From positions 69,507,213 through 69,571,212 of the forward strand of contig NC_092044.1 of NCBI RefSeq assembly GCF_003086295.3: DNA of 64,000 bases. Direction: 5' to 3'. Position numbers and translations under genes: made by a program. This document shows positions 54,777-64,000 of the stretch, in pieces. How positions within the stretch are numbered: position 1 is the stretch's first letter; each line of letters opens with the position of its first letter. The notes under the pieces were generated by a model. The model made no database searches. It saw only the letters and a program-made list of their open reading frames with translations, and was not told the DNA's origin. Source of the stretch: Arachis hypogaea. Taxonomy: Eukaryota > Streptophyta > Magnoliopsida > Fabales > Fabaceae.

Positions 54777-55448
54777 TCATTCAAGCCTTAGTTTTGAGCA
54801 TTCCTGCTCAAAATTTCTTTCAAGATAATGTTTGATCCTCTGTCCATTAACAATGAACTTTTTGTCAGAATCAATATCTTGAAGCTCAACATATCCATAT
54901 GGTGACACTCTTGTAATCACATACGGGCCCCTCCACCGGGATTTCAATTTTCCTGGGAACAGTCTGAGCCTAGAGTTGAAGAGCAGAACTTTTTGTCCTA
55001 GCTCAAAGACTTTGGATGACAACTTATTATCATGCCACTTTTTTTCCTTTTCCTTATAAATTTTTGCATTTTCAAAGGCACTGAGTCTGAATTCCTCTAG
55101 CTCATTTAGCTGGAGCAATCTTTTTTCACCAGCTAACTTAGCATCCAGGTTTAGGAATCTGGTTGCCCAGTAGGCTTTATGTTGCAGTTCCACGGGCAGA
55201 TGACAGGCCTTGCCATACACAAGTTGGTATGGAGAGGTCCCTATAGGAGTATTGAATGCTGTTCTGTATGCCCACAAAGCATCATCCAAGCTCTTTGCCC
55301 AATCCTTTCTACGGGCAATTACAGTCCGTTCCAGGATTATTTTTAGTTCTCTATTAGAGACTTCAGCTTGCCCATTTGTCTGTGGATGATACGGAGTTAC
55401 TACTTTGTGGCTAATTCCATATCGGACCATAGCAGAGTACAGCTGTTT
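54777..55448 (-). pseudogene. pol: integrase core end and C-terminus of A3
   Basis: The frame to 55430 starts in [21 protein letters not shown] and includes the catalytic Glu (QAEVSNREL). Then come [21 protein letters not shown] and the GPY module ([21 protein letters not shown]) before the end of pol. It is separated from the first part of the core by a one-base deletion near 55460. Confidence 0.87.
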
Positions 55449-55993
55449 ATTGCATAAATGAGTGCCCCATCACTGATTAGTACTCTGGGAACACCAAACC
55501 TGCTGAAGATGTGTTTCTGGAGGAATTTCAGCACAGTCTTGGTATCATTATTGGGTGTGGCAATTGCTTCTACCCATTTAGATACATAGTCTACTGCCAC
55601 CAGAATATAAGTGTTTGAGTATGATGGTGGGAAAGGACCCATGAAGGCAATACCCCATACATCAAATAATTCAATCTCTAAGATCCCTTGTTGAGGTATG
55701 GCGTAACCATGAGGCAAGTTACCAGCTCTTTGGCAACTGTCACAGTTACGCATAAACTCTCGAGCATCCCTATAGAGGGTAGGCCAGTAGAAGCCACATT
55801 GGAGGACCTTAGTGGCTGTTCGCTCACTTCCGAAATGTCCCCCATACTGTGATCCATGGCAATGCCATAGGATCCTTTGTGCTTCCTCTCTAGGTACACA
55901 TCTGCAGATCATTCCATCTGCACATCTCTTAAAGAGATATGGCTCATCCCATAGGTAGTACTTGGCATCTGAAATTAATTTTTTTCTTTGCAC
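55400..55993 (-). pseudogene. pol: integrase N-terminus and first half of core of A3
   Basis: HHCC zinc module ([17 protein letters not shown]...CDSCQRAG), first Asp in [12 protein letters not shown], second Asp in VLISDG. After SDG the frame is lost (ALIYAINS). One missing G in a run of four Gs at about 55465 explains this, because the shifted frame gives [14 protein letters not shown]. Confidence 0.87.
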
Positions 55994-56491
55994 CCTGCTG
56001 TACTCCTAGGGTATAAACCTCGCAGCTTTATAGTTTGCAATGTCTGCAAACCATGGTGCTTCTTGAATGGCAAAGAGTTACTCATCTGGAAAGGTCTCAG
56101 AGATCTCAGTAGAGGGGAGGGACGCCCCAGCTACTGGTTCTATCTGGGACAAGTGATCAGCTACCTGGTTCTCTGTCCCTTTTCTGTCTCTTATTTCTAT
56201 ATCAAACTCTTGTAGAAGCAACACCCATCTTATGAGCCTGGGTTTTGAATCCTGCTTTGTGAGTAAGTATTTAAGAGCAGCATGGTCAGTGTACACAATC
56301 ACTTTTAACCCTACTAAATATGATCTAAACTTGTCAATGGCATAAACCACTGCAAGTAACTCTTTTTCTGTGGTTGTGTAATTCTTCTGTGCGTAATTTA
56401 GAACACGGCTAGCATAATAAATGACATGCAGAAGCTTGTTGTGCCTCCGTCCCAAAACTGCACCAATAGCATGGTCACTGACATCACACAT
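55994..56491 (-). pseudogene. pol: RNase H of A3
   Basis: The frame 56491-56078 reads [61 protein letters not shown] and [12 protein letters not shown]: the gypsy RNase H with its acidic residues. It is followed by two stops, before LFAIQEAPWFADIANY and before EYSRVQRKK. It is preceded by a TAG where the family has Trp (PD-stop-TLPF). Confidence 0.87.
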
Positions 56492-57022
56492 TAGTTTGAA
56501 TGGTAATGTCTAGTCTGGTGCAGAGATGATTGGTGCTTTGACCAGCTTGGCTTTCAGGGTCTCAAACGCCTACAGACACTCTGTGTCAAACACAAATGGT
56601 GTGTCAACAGCTAGCAGGATGCTTAGAGGTTTAGCAATGATTGAAAAATCCTTTATAAACCTTCTGTAGAATCCTACATGCCCCAGAAAGCTTCTGATTA
56701 ACTTAAGATTGGCAGGTGGTGGTAATTTTTCAATTACTTCTACCTTTGCTTGATCCACATCTATTCCCTTGCTTGAAATTTTGTGCCCAAGGACAATTCC
56801 TTCAATCACCATAAAGTGACATTTCTCCCAGTTTAAGACTAGGTTAGTCTCTTGGCACCTTTTCAGGACAAGTGCTAGATGATCAAGGCAGGAGCTGAAT
56901 GAGTCTCCAAATACTGAGAAGTCATCCATGAAGACTTCCAGGAACTTCTCTACCATATCAGAGAAGATGGATAGCATGCACCTCTGAAAAGTTACAAGTG
57001 CATTGCATAGACCAAAAGGCAT
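56492..57022 (-). pseudogene. pol: RT catalytic half of A3
   Basis: MPFGLCNALVTFQRCM, then EVFMDDFSVFGDSF (FMDD form of the catalytic motif), VLGHKISSKGIDVDQAKVE and HVGFYRRFIKDFS. It ends at DTECL-stop-AFETLKAKL, where the family has Gln. A TAA before the first Met (VYA-stop-RKMPFG) replaces Tyr. Confidence 0.88.
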
Positions 57023-57028
57023 TTTTCT

Positions 57029-58513
57029 TTAAGCATATACGCTTGAAGGACATGTGAATGCTGTTTTCTCTTGATCTTGACGGTCTACTACAATTTGATT
57101 GTAGGCTGAATAGCCATCCAAAAAGCAGTAATAATTATAACCCGCTAATCTTTCTAGCATCTGTTCTATGAATGGTAAAGGAAAATGATCCTTTTTGGTA
57201 GTTGTATTGAGCCTTCTGTAGTCAATACACATACGCCACCCTGTAATTATTCTTGTAGGAACCAGTTCATTCTTTTCATTATGAACCACTGTCATGCCTC
57301 CCTTCTTGGGGACAACTTGAACAGGGCTCACCCAGGGGCTATCAGAAATAGGATAAATAATCTCAGCCTCTAGTAACTTAGTGACCTCTTTCTGCACCAC
57401 CTCCTTCATGGCTGGATTTAGCCACCTCTGTGGTTGAACCACTGGCTTGGCATTATTTTCCAATAGGATCTTGTGCATGCATCTTGCTGGGCTAATGCCC
57501 TTAAGATCACTTATGAACCATCCAAGAGCTGCCTTGTGTGTCCTTAGCACTTGAATTAGTGCTTCCTCTTCCTGTGAATTTAAAGCAGAGCTTATGATCA
57601 CTGAAAAAGTGTCACCTTCTCCCAGAAATGCATACTTCAGGGATGGTGGTAGTAGTTTAAGCTCAGGTTTGGGAGGCTTATCCTCTTCCTGAGGAATTTT
57701 CAAAGATTCTTTTATTTCCTCTGGTTCCTCCTGATCAGGCTGAACATCTTTAAAGATGTCCTCTAGCTCTAATTCGAGACTCTCAGTCATATTGATCTCT
57801 TCCACCAAAGAGTCAATAATATTAGCGCTCATGCAGTCATTTGATGCGATTGGATGCTGCATAGCTTTGACAGCATTCAACTTGAACTCATCCACATTGA
57901 CTCTCAGGGTCACTTTCCCTTTTTGTACATCAATAAGAGTGCGTCCAGTAGTTAGAAAAGGTCTTCCTAGGATGAGAGTTGCACTCTTGTGCTCCTCCAT
58001 TTCCAGCACTACAAAGTCCACAGGAAAGGCAAACGGCCCAACCTTGACAATCATGTCTTTAATTATGCCTGATGGATATTTAATGGAGCCATCAGCAAGT
58101 TGGAGACATATCCGGGTTGGTTTGACTTCTTCAGTCAACCCAAGCTTTCTGATAGTGGTTGCAGGTATCAGGTTGATACTTGCTCGAAGGTCACATAGGG
58201 CTTTCTTGGTACAAGCACCTTCTAATGTGCATGGTATCATAAAGCTTCCTGGATCTTGAAGCTTCTCTGGTAAGCTTTTCAGAATGACTGCATTGCATTC
58301 TTCAGTGAGAAACACCTTTTCTGTTTCTCTCCAATCCTTCTTATGACTTATGATTTCTTTCATGAACTTAGCATAAGAGGGTATTTGCTCAAGTGCCTCT
58401 GCAAACGGAATCTTTATTTCAAGAGTCCTGAGATAGTCTGCAAAGTGGGCAAATTGTTTATCTTGTTCTGCTTGGCGGAGTTTCTGAGGATAAGGCATCT
58501 TGGCTTTATATTC
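57029..58513 (-). pseudogene. pol: protease and RT N-terminal half of A3
   Basis: 489 codons from 58498, in the same frame as gag and separated from it by one TAA. The protease is at residues ~85-215: FMIPCTLEGA, active site CDLRASINLIP (Arg where Gly is expected) and LILGRPFLTTGRTLIDVQKG. A long acidic linker (~240-300) precedes RT fingers: HKILLENNAKPVVQPQRWLN, SPWVSPVQVVPKKGGM and WRMCIDYRRLNTTTKKDHFPLP. Confidence 0.88.
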
Positions 58514-59707
58514 TTAAACCTTAGTTGCTGCAGGTTTATTCCCTACAAAAGTTGTTGGAGAAGCCTTCTTAGAGGGGTTACTATCAGCACTCTCAGGTGT
58601 CTGATTCCTCATTGGCGTTTGAATGCCAGGACTGGTTGCAGGATGGGCGTTTAACGCCAGCTTTCCACCCTTTTCTGGCGTTTGAATGCCAGAACTGGGC
58701 AAGGAATGGGCGTTTAACGCCAACTTTTCCCCCTTTTCTGGCGTTTGAACGCCAGAAGTATTCCTCTCTGGGCTCTTACTATCCTCAGAGGGATTTTGGG
58801 CAGTGGTTTGGTTATCCTCTGTCAGTTGTTCCTTTCTTGGCTTTTTGCTGCTTTGAGTTGATACATTCAATGTCTTCCCATTCCTTAATTTAACAGCTTG
58901 GCATTCTTCTGTTATCTGTTTAGATAGCTGCTGTTTTGTCTGATTCAATTGTGCTTCCATATTCTGGTTAGCATTTTTAGTTTCTTGGAGCATTTCTTTA
59001 AACTCTGCTAATTGTTTTGTCATCTGGAGTAATTGCTGATTAAGTTCAACAATCTGTTCTTGAGGATTAGGATCAATAGTTACTGCCATAGCTTCTTCTT
59101 TTATAGAGGACACACTGCTTGAGTATAGATGTTGATTTCTAGCAACCGTATCTATGAGCTCTTGAGCCTCTTCAATCGTCTTCCTCATGTGTATAGATCC
59201 ACTAGCTGAGTGGTCTAAAGACATATGAGCTTTTTCTGTAAGCCCATAGTAGATTATGTCTAACTGTACCCACTCTGAAAATATTTTAGAGGGGCATTTC
59301 CTTAGCATACCTCTATACCTCTCCCAGGCATTATAAATGGATTCATTATCCTCTGGTTTAAAGCCTTAGATGTCCAGCCTTAGCTGTGTCATCCTTTTTG
59401 GAGGGTAAAATTGATTCATGAATTTATCTTATAACTGTCTCCATGTTTTTATGCTTGCTGTGGATTGGTTATTCAACAACCTCTTAGCTTGATCTTTTAC
59501 AGCAAATAGAAACAGTAACAATCTGTAGACATCCTGATCCACTTCTTTATCACGTACTGTGTCAGCAATTCGTAAGAACTGTGCCAGAAACTCAGTAGGT
59601 TCTTCCTGTGGAAGACCGGAATACTGGCAATTTTGCTGCACTATGATAATGAGTTGAGGATTTAGCTCAAAGCTGCTTGCTTTAATGGGAGGTATACAGA
59701 TGCTACT
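58514..59707 (-). pseudogene. gag: gag of A3, 5' end removed by B2
   Basis: It begins at SSICIPPIKASSFELNPQL, next to the B2 LTR. The capsid region (QQNCQYSGLPQEEPTEFL, DVYRLLLFLFAVKDQAK) has two in-frame stops (RQL-stop-DKFMNQF and LDI-stop-GFKPED). A Gln-rich coiled coil follows (LNQQLLQMTKQLAEFKEM). Near the end is a 21-residue peptide repeat containing GIQTPEKG and LALNAH, encoded by the dyad array. The stop TAA at 58514 is followed in frame by protease. Confidence 0.82.
58613..58755. repeat. 31/32-bp-phased dyad array inside A3 gag
   Basis: Five dyads with GGC steps at 58614, 58646, 58677, 58709 and 58740 (32, 31, 32, 31). Two periods make 63 bp, i.e. 21 codons, so the array stays in frame and yields a 21-residue repeat. 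Confidence 0.88.
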
Positions 59708-61252
59708 TGATAAACCCAATTTGTAGGGTTTATCTTGTATTGATTTTAGGGGATTTTGTCACCTTTTACCAACATTTATTCAATGAAATAGCATGGTTTT
59801 TTATATTCTCCTTTAATTGTGCTTAAGAGTGAAAAAATGCTATTTAGGTCTTAAAATAAATAAATTTAATTCACCTTGATTCCATTAGATGCCTTGATAT
59901 GTTTGTTAAGTGATTTAAGGTTTAGGAGGCAAAGATTGGATCAAGGGAATGAAGAAGGAAAGCATGAAAAGTTGGAGAACTCATGAAGAAATGAAAGAAC
60001 CGGAAAGCTGTCAAGCCGACCTCTTCGCACTTAATCGACCATAACTTGAGCTACAGAGGTCCAAATGATGCGGTTTTAGTTGGGTTCGAAAGCTAACATC
60101 CGGGGCTTCGAAACGATATAAGATTTGTCATAGTTGCTATACGTATAAGGACGCATACACGCACTGTAAGCGTATACGCCGTTGGTGCACGTGATTCACT
60201 TCATGCAAACTCGTGGCTAGCGAATTTACAAGCCCTGTGGGCCCAATCCAACTCATTTCTGATGCTATTTAAGCCAAGAATTGAAGGGGAATCAACATAC
60301 TTTTGACCATTAGTCATAGTTTAGTTTTAGAAGTAGTTTCTAGAGAGAGAAGCTCTCACTTCTCTCTAGGATTAGGATTAGGATTAGGTTTAGTTATTAG
60401 ATCTAGATTTTAATTCATCTTCTTCTACTTCTATCTTCTCAATTCCTTGTTGTTACATTCATTCTTCTTCCATTCTTTTATTGTAATTTCCTTTATGTTG
60501 TTCTTACACTTTGTTGTAGATCTACTATTGTTCCTTCCATTTTCTTTCAACTCAATAAGAGGTAATTCATAATAATTGTTCTTCTTTGCTTTTCTATTGT
60601 TGATCTCTTGCCTTTGTAGTTAGATCTCTCTTTAATTCTTGCAATTTATGTTGTTTACTTTTATTGCCTTTTATGTGTTTGTTGAAATGCCTCTTCTAGT
60701 TATAGTATAGATTTTGTTCCTCTTGGCCTAGGTAGAGTAATTAGTGACACTTGAGTTATCTAATTCCTTTGTTGATTGGTAATTGGAGAGATTGCTAATT
60801 GGTTTGGAGTGCACTAAAGCTAGTCTTTCCTTGGGAGTTGGCTAGGACTTGTGGCTCAAGTCAATTCATCCACTTGACTTTCCTTTATTTAGTAACGGTT
60901 AACTAAGTGGTAGCAATGAACAATTCTCATCACAATTGAGAAGGATAACTAGGATAGGACTTCTAATTTTCATACCTTGCCAAGAGCCTTTTATAGTTGT
61001 TAGTTTATTTCATTGCCATTTACTTTACATGCTTCTTATCCAAAACCCCAAAACATATTTCTAACCAATAACAAGGCACTTTATTGTAATTCCTAGGGAG
61101 AACGACTCGAGGTTCAATACTTTGGTTTATAAATTTTAGAGGTTTTTACTAGTGACAAACAACTTTTTGCATGAAAGGATTATTGTAGGTTTAGAGACTA
61201 TACTTCAATAAGATTTCATTTGTGAAATTTTAAACTGTCAAAAATCCATTCA
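59708..61252 (+). repeat. B2 5' LTR
   Basis: 1545 bp, TGATAAACCC...CCATTCA, collinear with the B1 LTR. Near 60140-60190 it carries a dyad-rich stretch (GCGTATACGCC, GTGCACGTGATTC). The GGGAG..ACGACTCGAGG...TTTTTACTAGTGAC block is at about 61096-61155. Confidence 0.87.
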
Positions 61253-61258
61253 TCAAAA

Positions 61259-61276
61259 TGGCGCCGTTGCCGGGGA
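61259..61276 (+). promoter_or_regulatory. primer binding site (tRNA-Asp) of B2
   Basis: TGGCGCCGTTGCCGGGGA, complementary to the tRNA-Asp 3' end, six bases after the LTR. The same primer is used by the family A elements. Confidence 0.9.
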
Positions 61277-61424
61277 ATTGCAATGGAGTTATGTTATTGG
61301 TTATTGTATATATGTGAATATTGTGAATAGCTTGCTTTTTAGATTGCTTGTTAGTTTTTGCTAGTCTTAGTATTTTGTTTCATTATTTCTTATTAGTTTT
61401 TGTTTCTTATTTTCTCTTGCTACC

Positions 61425-63047
61425 ATGAATTTTCATTTTGGCTATGAGTGTGATTACAATTATGTTGTAGGTGATGAGAACTACAATGAGGATGTGTATC
61501 AAGGATGGGACAATCAAAGGTGGGAGGAGCAATGTGCATATGATCAATCTTCATGGCAACAACCCCCACCAATGCACTATGAAGAAGACCCATTTTTTGA
61601 TGCATATCAATCCAATGGCTATGGTGAATCTCCTTGTGATTTTCAAGAACCACCACCATATGCCTATGAGTCATATCTTCAACATGAACCTCAACCACAC
61701 TCACGAGCCCATTTTCAACAAACACATCCATATGACCATGATCCTTACCCACCATACCAACCTCCTTTTGAACCATATGAGCCATATATGGAACCACAAT
61801 TCCAAGATTACTACTCCCAAGAACCACCTCAATACACACCACCACCTTACCAAGAAGAACCACCTTCCTATAATGAACCCTTTCTCCAAGACAATGAACC
61901 CTCTTATCCACTCCAATCCTCAATGGATGAAATCCTTAGCCTTATACTTCAAGGGCAAGGAAAAATGCAAAGGGAGACACTAGAATTTATGGCTACCTTG
62001 ACCAAGGTAGTAAGCATTTTAGCCTCCCAATGCTTGAGCACTCAAAGCACTCCCATGATCACATGTGGAGAATCAATTAAAGAGCATAGCATGAAGGAGA
62101 GATTGGAAACCCCGATGAAAAATGAGGAATGCCACTTTGTATTAGAACAATTGGAGAAGCCTATGATTATTGAAGAAAAGGAAGAAGTGGTTGAAGACTT
62201 AGGAGATGCGGAACTTCAATGGGAAGCTAAAATCAAAGAAAATCCCTCCAAGAAGAGTAAATTTGATGTTGAGGAGGAATGTGCTCAACCTTCGAAGCAT
62301 ATTCTATATGAAGACTTGGAGAGAATAAAGCAAGAATTGAGTTCACTTGGTGATGAAGATCATGCATCCAATCTTCTTGGTGAAGAATCCTTTGAATTTG
62401 AAGAACCTTCCCCCAATGAATTTAAAAGTGATGTGGAGGTAGATTTTTCTCAACCTCCCATTTATGACTTGAGTGATGGAGAAGAGTTAGATGAAGTTGA
62501 TGAACAAAGGATTAAGAATGAAGAAGTTTGTGAAAAGGTGGAGGCAATCAAGGACAAAAACAAGGGAGTGGAGTTTACTAGCACATTGGAAATACCTCTC
62601 CCCAAGCCACCACCATCCACTCTCTCATTCAAGTGGGTAAATTCCTTATACTCAAGCTTTATTATTCCCCTTGAATATGGTTTGCTTGAAACGGATGGTC
62701 AACTTAGATATATTTGTGGCTTTAAGAGTAAAAAGGAGATGGTTAGTGGTTGGAAGCAATATCCTAGGTTTATTATGGTCACATGTCCAAAGCTTGATAG
62801 CAAAGGTTGGTGTATAACTAGAGTACATGGGTCTAGAAGGATGTTTGGTCACTTTGTTGAGAATTCACCTTGCTCACCACCCACATGGATTAATGATAAT
62901 CAACTTGGAGATGGGTGTGAAGACAAAATATGGGATCCGAAAATACATGAGGATCAACATTGGGAGCCCATGGTTTGTGAAGAACTCCATCAAAGCTTGG
63001 AGATATTAATCTTGAATGATGGAGCTTATTGGAAGTCCAAGCATTAG
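61425..63047 (+). CDS. unrecognised 540-residue ORF in gag position (B2)
   Basis: Intact frame from the first ATG, about 150 nt after the PBS. Residues ~1-165 are rich in Pro, Tyr, Glu, Gln and His (PPYQPPFEPYEPYMEPQF), and look disordered. Residues ~165-200 form a short hydrophobic helix (DEILSLILQGQGKMQRETLE). Residues ~200-385 are very acidic. Residues ~395-540 may be folded (CGFKSKKEMVSGWKQYPRF, SKGWCITRVHGSRRMFGHF). I see no capsid, zinc knuckle, protease or RT motif. It could be a structural protein of a non-autonomous element. Function unknown. Confidence 0.7.
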   Translation: MNFHFGYECDYNYVVGDENYNEDVYQGWDNQRWEEQCAYDQSSWQQPPPMHYEEDPFFDAYQSNGYGESPCDFQEPPPYAYESYLQHEPQPHSRAHFQQTHPYDHDPYPPYQPPFEPYEPYMEPQFQDYYSQEPPQYTPPPYQEEPPSYNEPFLQDNEPSYPLQSSMDEILSLILQGQGKMQRETLEFMATLTKVVSILASQCLSTQSTPMITCGESIKEHSMKERLETPMKNEECHFVLEQLEKPMIIEEKEEVVEDLGDAELQWEAKIKENPSKKSKFDVEEECAQPSKHILYEDLERIKQELSSLGDEDHASNLLGEESFEFEEPSPNEFKSDVEVDFSQPPIYDLSDGEELDEVDEQRIKNEEVCEKVEAIKDKNKGVEFTSTLEIPLPKPPPSTLSFKWVNSLYSSFIIPLEYGLLETDGQLRYICGFKSKKEMVSGWKQYPRFIMVTCPKLDSKGWCITRVHGSRRMFGHFVENSPCSPPTWINDNQLGDGCEDKIWDPKIHEDQHWEPMVCEELHQSLEILILNDGAYWKSKH

Positions 63048-63134
63048 TGGAAGTTCCAAGATGACTACAAGCACAAGCCACCTTGAGAGAAGCTCCCCAT
63101 AAGTCCAACTTAAGGACAATAAACAAAAGTGCTA

Positions 63135-63152
63135 GGTGGGAGACAACCCACC
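63135..63152 (+). ncRNA. conserved hairpin after the B2 ORF
   Basis: GGTGGGAGACAACCCACC: a 6-bp stem with loop AGACAA, preceded by AAGTGCTA. It lies 88 nt after the stop of the 540-codon ORF. It corresponds to the family A hairpin, with a different but fully paired stem. Confidence 0.68.
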
Positions 63153-63354
63153 ATGGTAACTTCTTTTCATTTTCCCTTTTTGTAAATATTGGTAAAATTA
63201 GTTTAATTTCGTGTTTTGTTTTGTTAGTTGAGTATATTTGGTAGTTTAGTATGTTAAATAAGGTTTTATGTTGTTTTGGTAGCTGTTTGGAGGTTTTGAA
63301 TGCTTGGATTGGTGCAAAAACATAGCAAAAAAATTTTTGAAAAACAAAGCACCA

Positions 63355-63606
63355 TCCACGCGTATGCACACCGCGCGCGTACGTGTGCATCAAGCGTTTT
63401 CGACCATCCACGCGCATGCGTACATGGCGCGTACGCGTGGATTGAGAAGTTTCACATTCCATACATTTTCCAGAGAGTTGTGCTTACGCCGCGCCAACGT
63501 TGTGCCTCTGGCGCAAACACTACTTGCGCGCACGCGCACATGACGCGTACGCGCCACTCTCGAAATAAGCCATCGACACGCGCGCGCCATGCGTGCGTAC
63601 GCGTGG
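63355..63606. repeat. CpG-rich dyad cluster in B2
   Basis: Repeated CACGCGTA, GCGTACGCGTGG, GCGCATGCGTAC and TGACGCGTACGCGCC motifs, strongly CpG-rich against an AT-rich background. It is similar in style to the GTGCGTACGCAC cluster in the E LTR. Overlapping ORFs in several frames are by-products. Confidence 0.7.
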
Positions 63607-64000
63607 ATGTCCTTTCTTCCATCCATTTCTCTTCTTCTCCTCTTTCCATTTCTTTCCTTCTCCTTTCTTCTTCCCTTCTTCTACCCTTCATCCAACCCTT
63701 CCAAACACCATGGATAACCATTTATTTTAGTTAGTTAATTAGTTAGTTAGTTACTTTGTTAGATAGCTTTAGTTTAGTTTTCATTTTATTTTCTCCATTT
63801 TCATTATAAGTGTTGGCTTATTGATCTTGTTTACTACACATTGTTTCCTCTTATTGCCTAAATGCTATTTTAGCATGAATATTTTCGATAATCTTTGTTG
63901 GACTATTTAATTGAGATTATATTTTGCTACTTGGTTTTGAGTTTTTCATGCTTACCTTTTAAGAATACCAAGTGATGAGAATTGCATTTGAGCTTGTAAC
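63607..64000 (+). other. B2 internal sequence to window edge
   Basis: There is no gene. A pyrimidine-rich stretch (about 63610-63700) and a short TTAG repeat (about 63728-63752) are the only notable features. Confidence 0.5.

Larger units (their letters stand above)
40081..59707 (-). mobile_element. A3: autonomous-type Athila element, broken
   Basis: 3' LTR 40081-41604, internal 41605-42786 and 52886-59707. It is interrupted by A2 and cut at gag by B2, so its 5' LTR and PBS are right of the window. The coding order on the minus strand is gag, protease, RT, RNase H, integrase, hairpin, dyad array, 3' ORF. It is the only family A copy here with reverse transcriptase and integrase. The layout agrees with the Athila-like autonomous families described in Arachis. 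Confidence 0.87.
59708..64000 (+). mobile_element. B2: 5' part of a family B LTR retrotransposon
   Basis: 5' LTR, tRNA-Asp PBS, a 540-codon ORF, a hairpin and further internal sequence to the window edge. It inserted into the gag of A3; CTACT (59703-59707) should be the target duplication. The first ORF shows no gag features, and no pol is seen within 2.7 kb of the PBS, so the element may be non-autonomous. Confidence 0.85.

Noticed and set aside
61420..61983. Minus-strand 167-codon ORF and plus-strand 170-codon ORF
   Set aside because: Shadows of the 540-codon ORF, caused by its repetitive His/Pro/Tyr-codon composition.

Overview
This is nuclear plant DNA, most probably from a legume and, by the style of its LTR retrotransposons, most likely Arachis (peanut and relatives). 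I see no host gene, no tRNA or rRNA gene and no CRISPR array. Essentially all 64 kb is Ty3/gypsy-type LTR retrotransposons nested inside one another. The organism call is an inference from element families (tRNA-Asp-primed Athila-type elements in autonomous and non-autonomous forms, a Tat-type element with a second RNase H and an antisense extra ORF, and a Tekay/Del-type element).

Nesting, outermost first. A fragment of family B (B3, minus, 9952-11318) is the oldest visible DNA. It was invaded by an Athila-type element A1 (minus, 3330-9951) and by a Tekay/Del-type element E (minus, 11319-18520). The 3' LTR of A1 was then hit by B1 (plus, 1-3329, entering from the left). E was invaded by a Tat-type element C (minus, 18521-40080). 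C contains a solo LTR D (22083-24162), a complete Athila-type element A4 (24434-33732), and A3 (minus, from 40081). A3 carries a full but broken gag-pro-RT-RNaseH-integrase and was itself split by a young 10.1-kb element A2 (42787-52885, target duplication AGCTC) and by a second family B element B2 (plus, 59708 to the right edge). Target-site duplications or complementary flanks support the A2, A4 and D insertions.

How the parts work together. The A elements share LTR type, PBS, polypurine tract and a plant-specific 3' ORF. A3 encodes reverse transcriptase and integrase. A2 and A4 encode only gag, protease and (A2) the 3' ORF, so they would need enzymes supplied by an A3-like partner. B2 has the same PBS but an unrecognised 540-residue ORF where gag should be.

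The most unusual signals are non-coding. (1) Arrays of a short dyad, TGGCGTTNAACGCCA, phased at 31 bp (three helical turns). They occur in the U3 of the A-family LTRs, in the leader, between ORFs, and inside the gag coding region of A3, where 31/32-bp spacing keeps a 21-codon frame. (2) A hairpin with loop AGRCAA, 40-90 nt after the main ORF stop in A2, A3, A4 and B2, whose stem pairs differ by compensatory changes. (3) Polypurine-tract-like sequences copied through the interior of the A and B families, some inside protease coding sequence. (4) A Tat element whose gag-protease half is inverted against its pol half. (5) A 104-bp tandem repeat between pol and the antisense ORF of that element.
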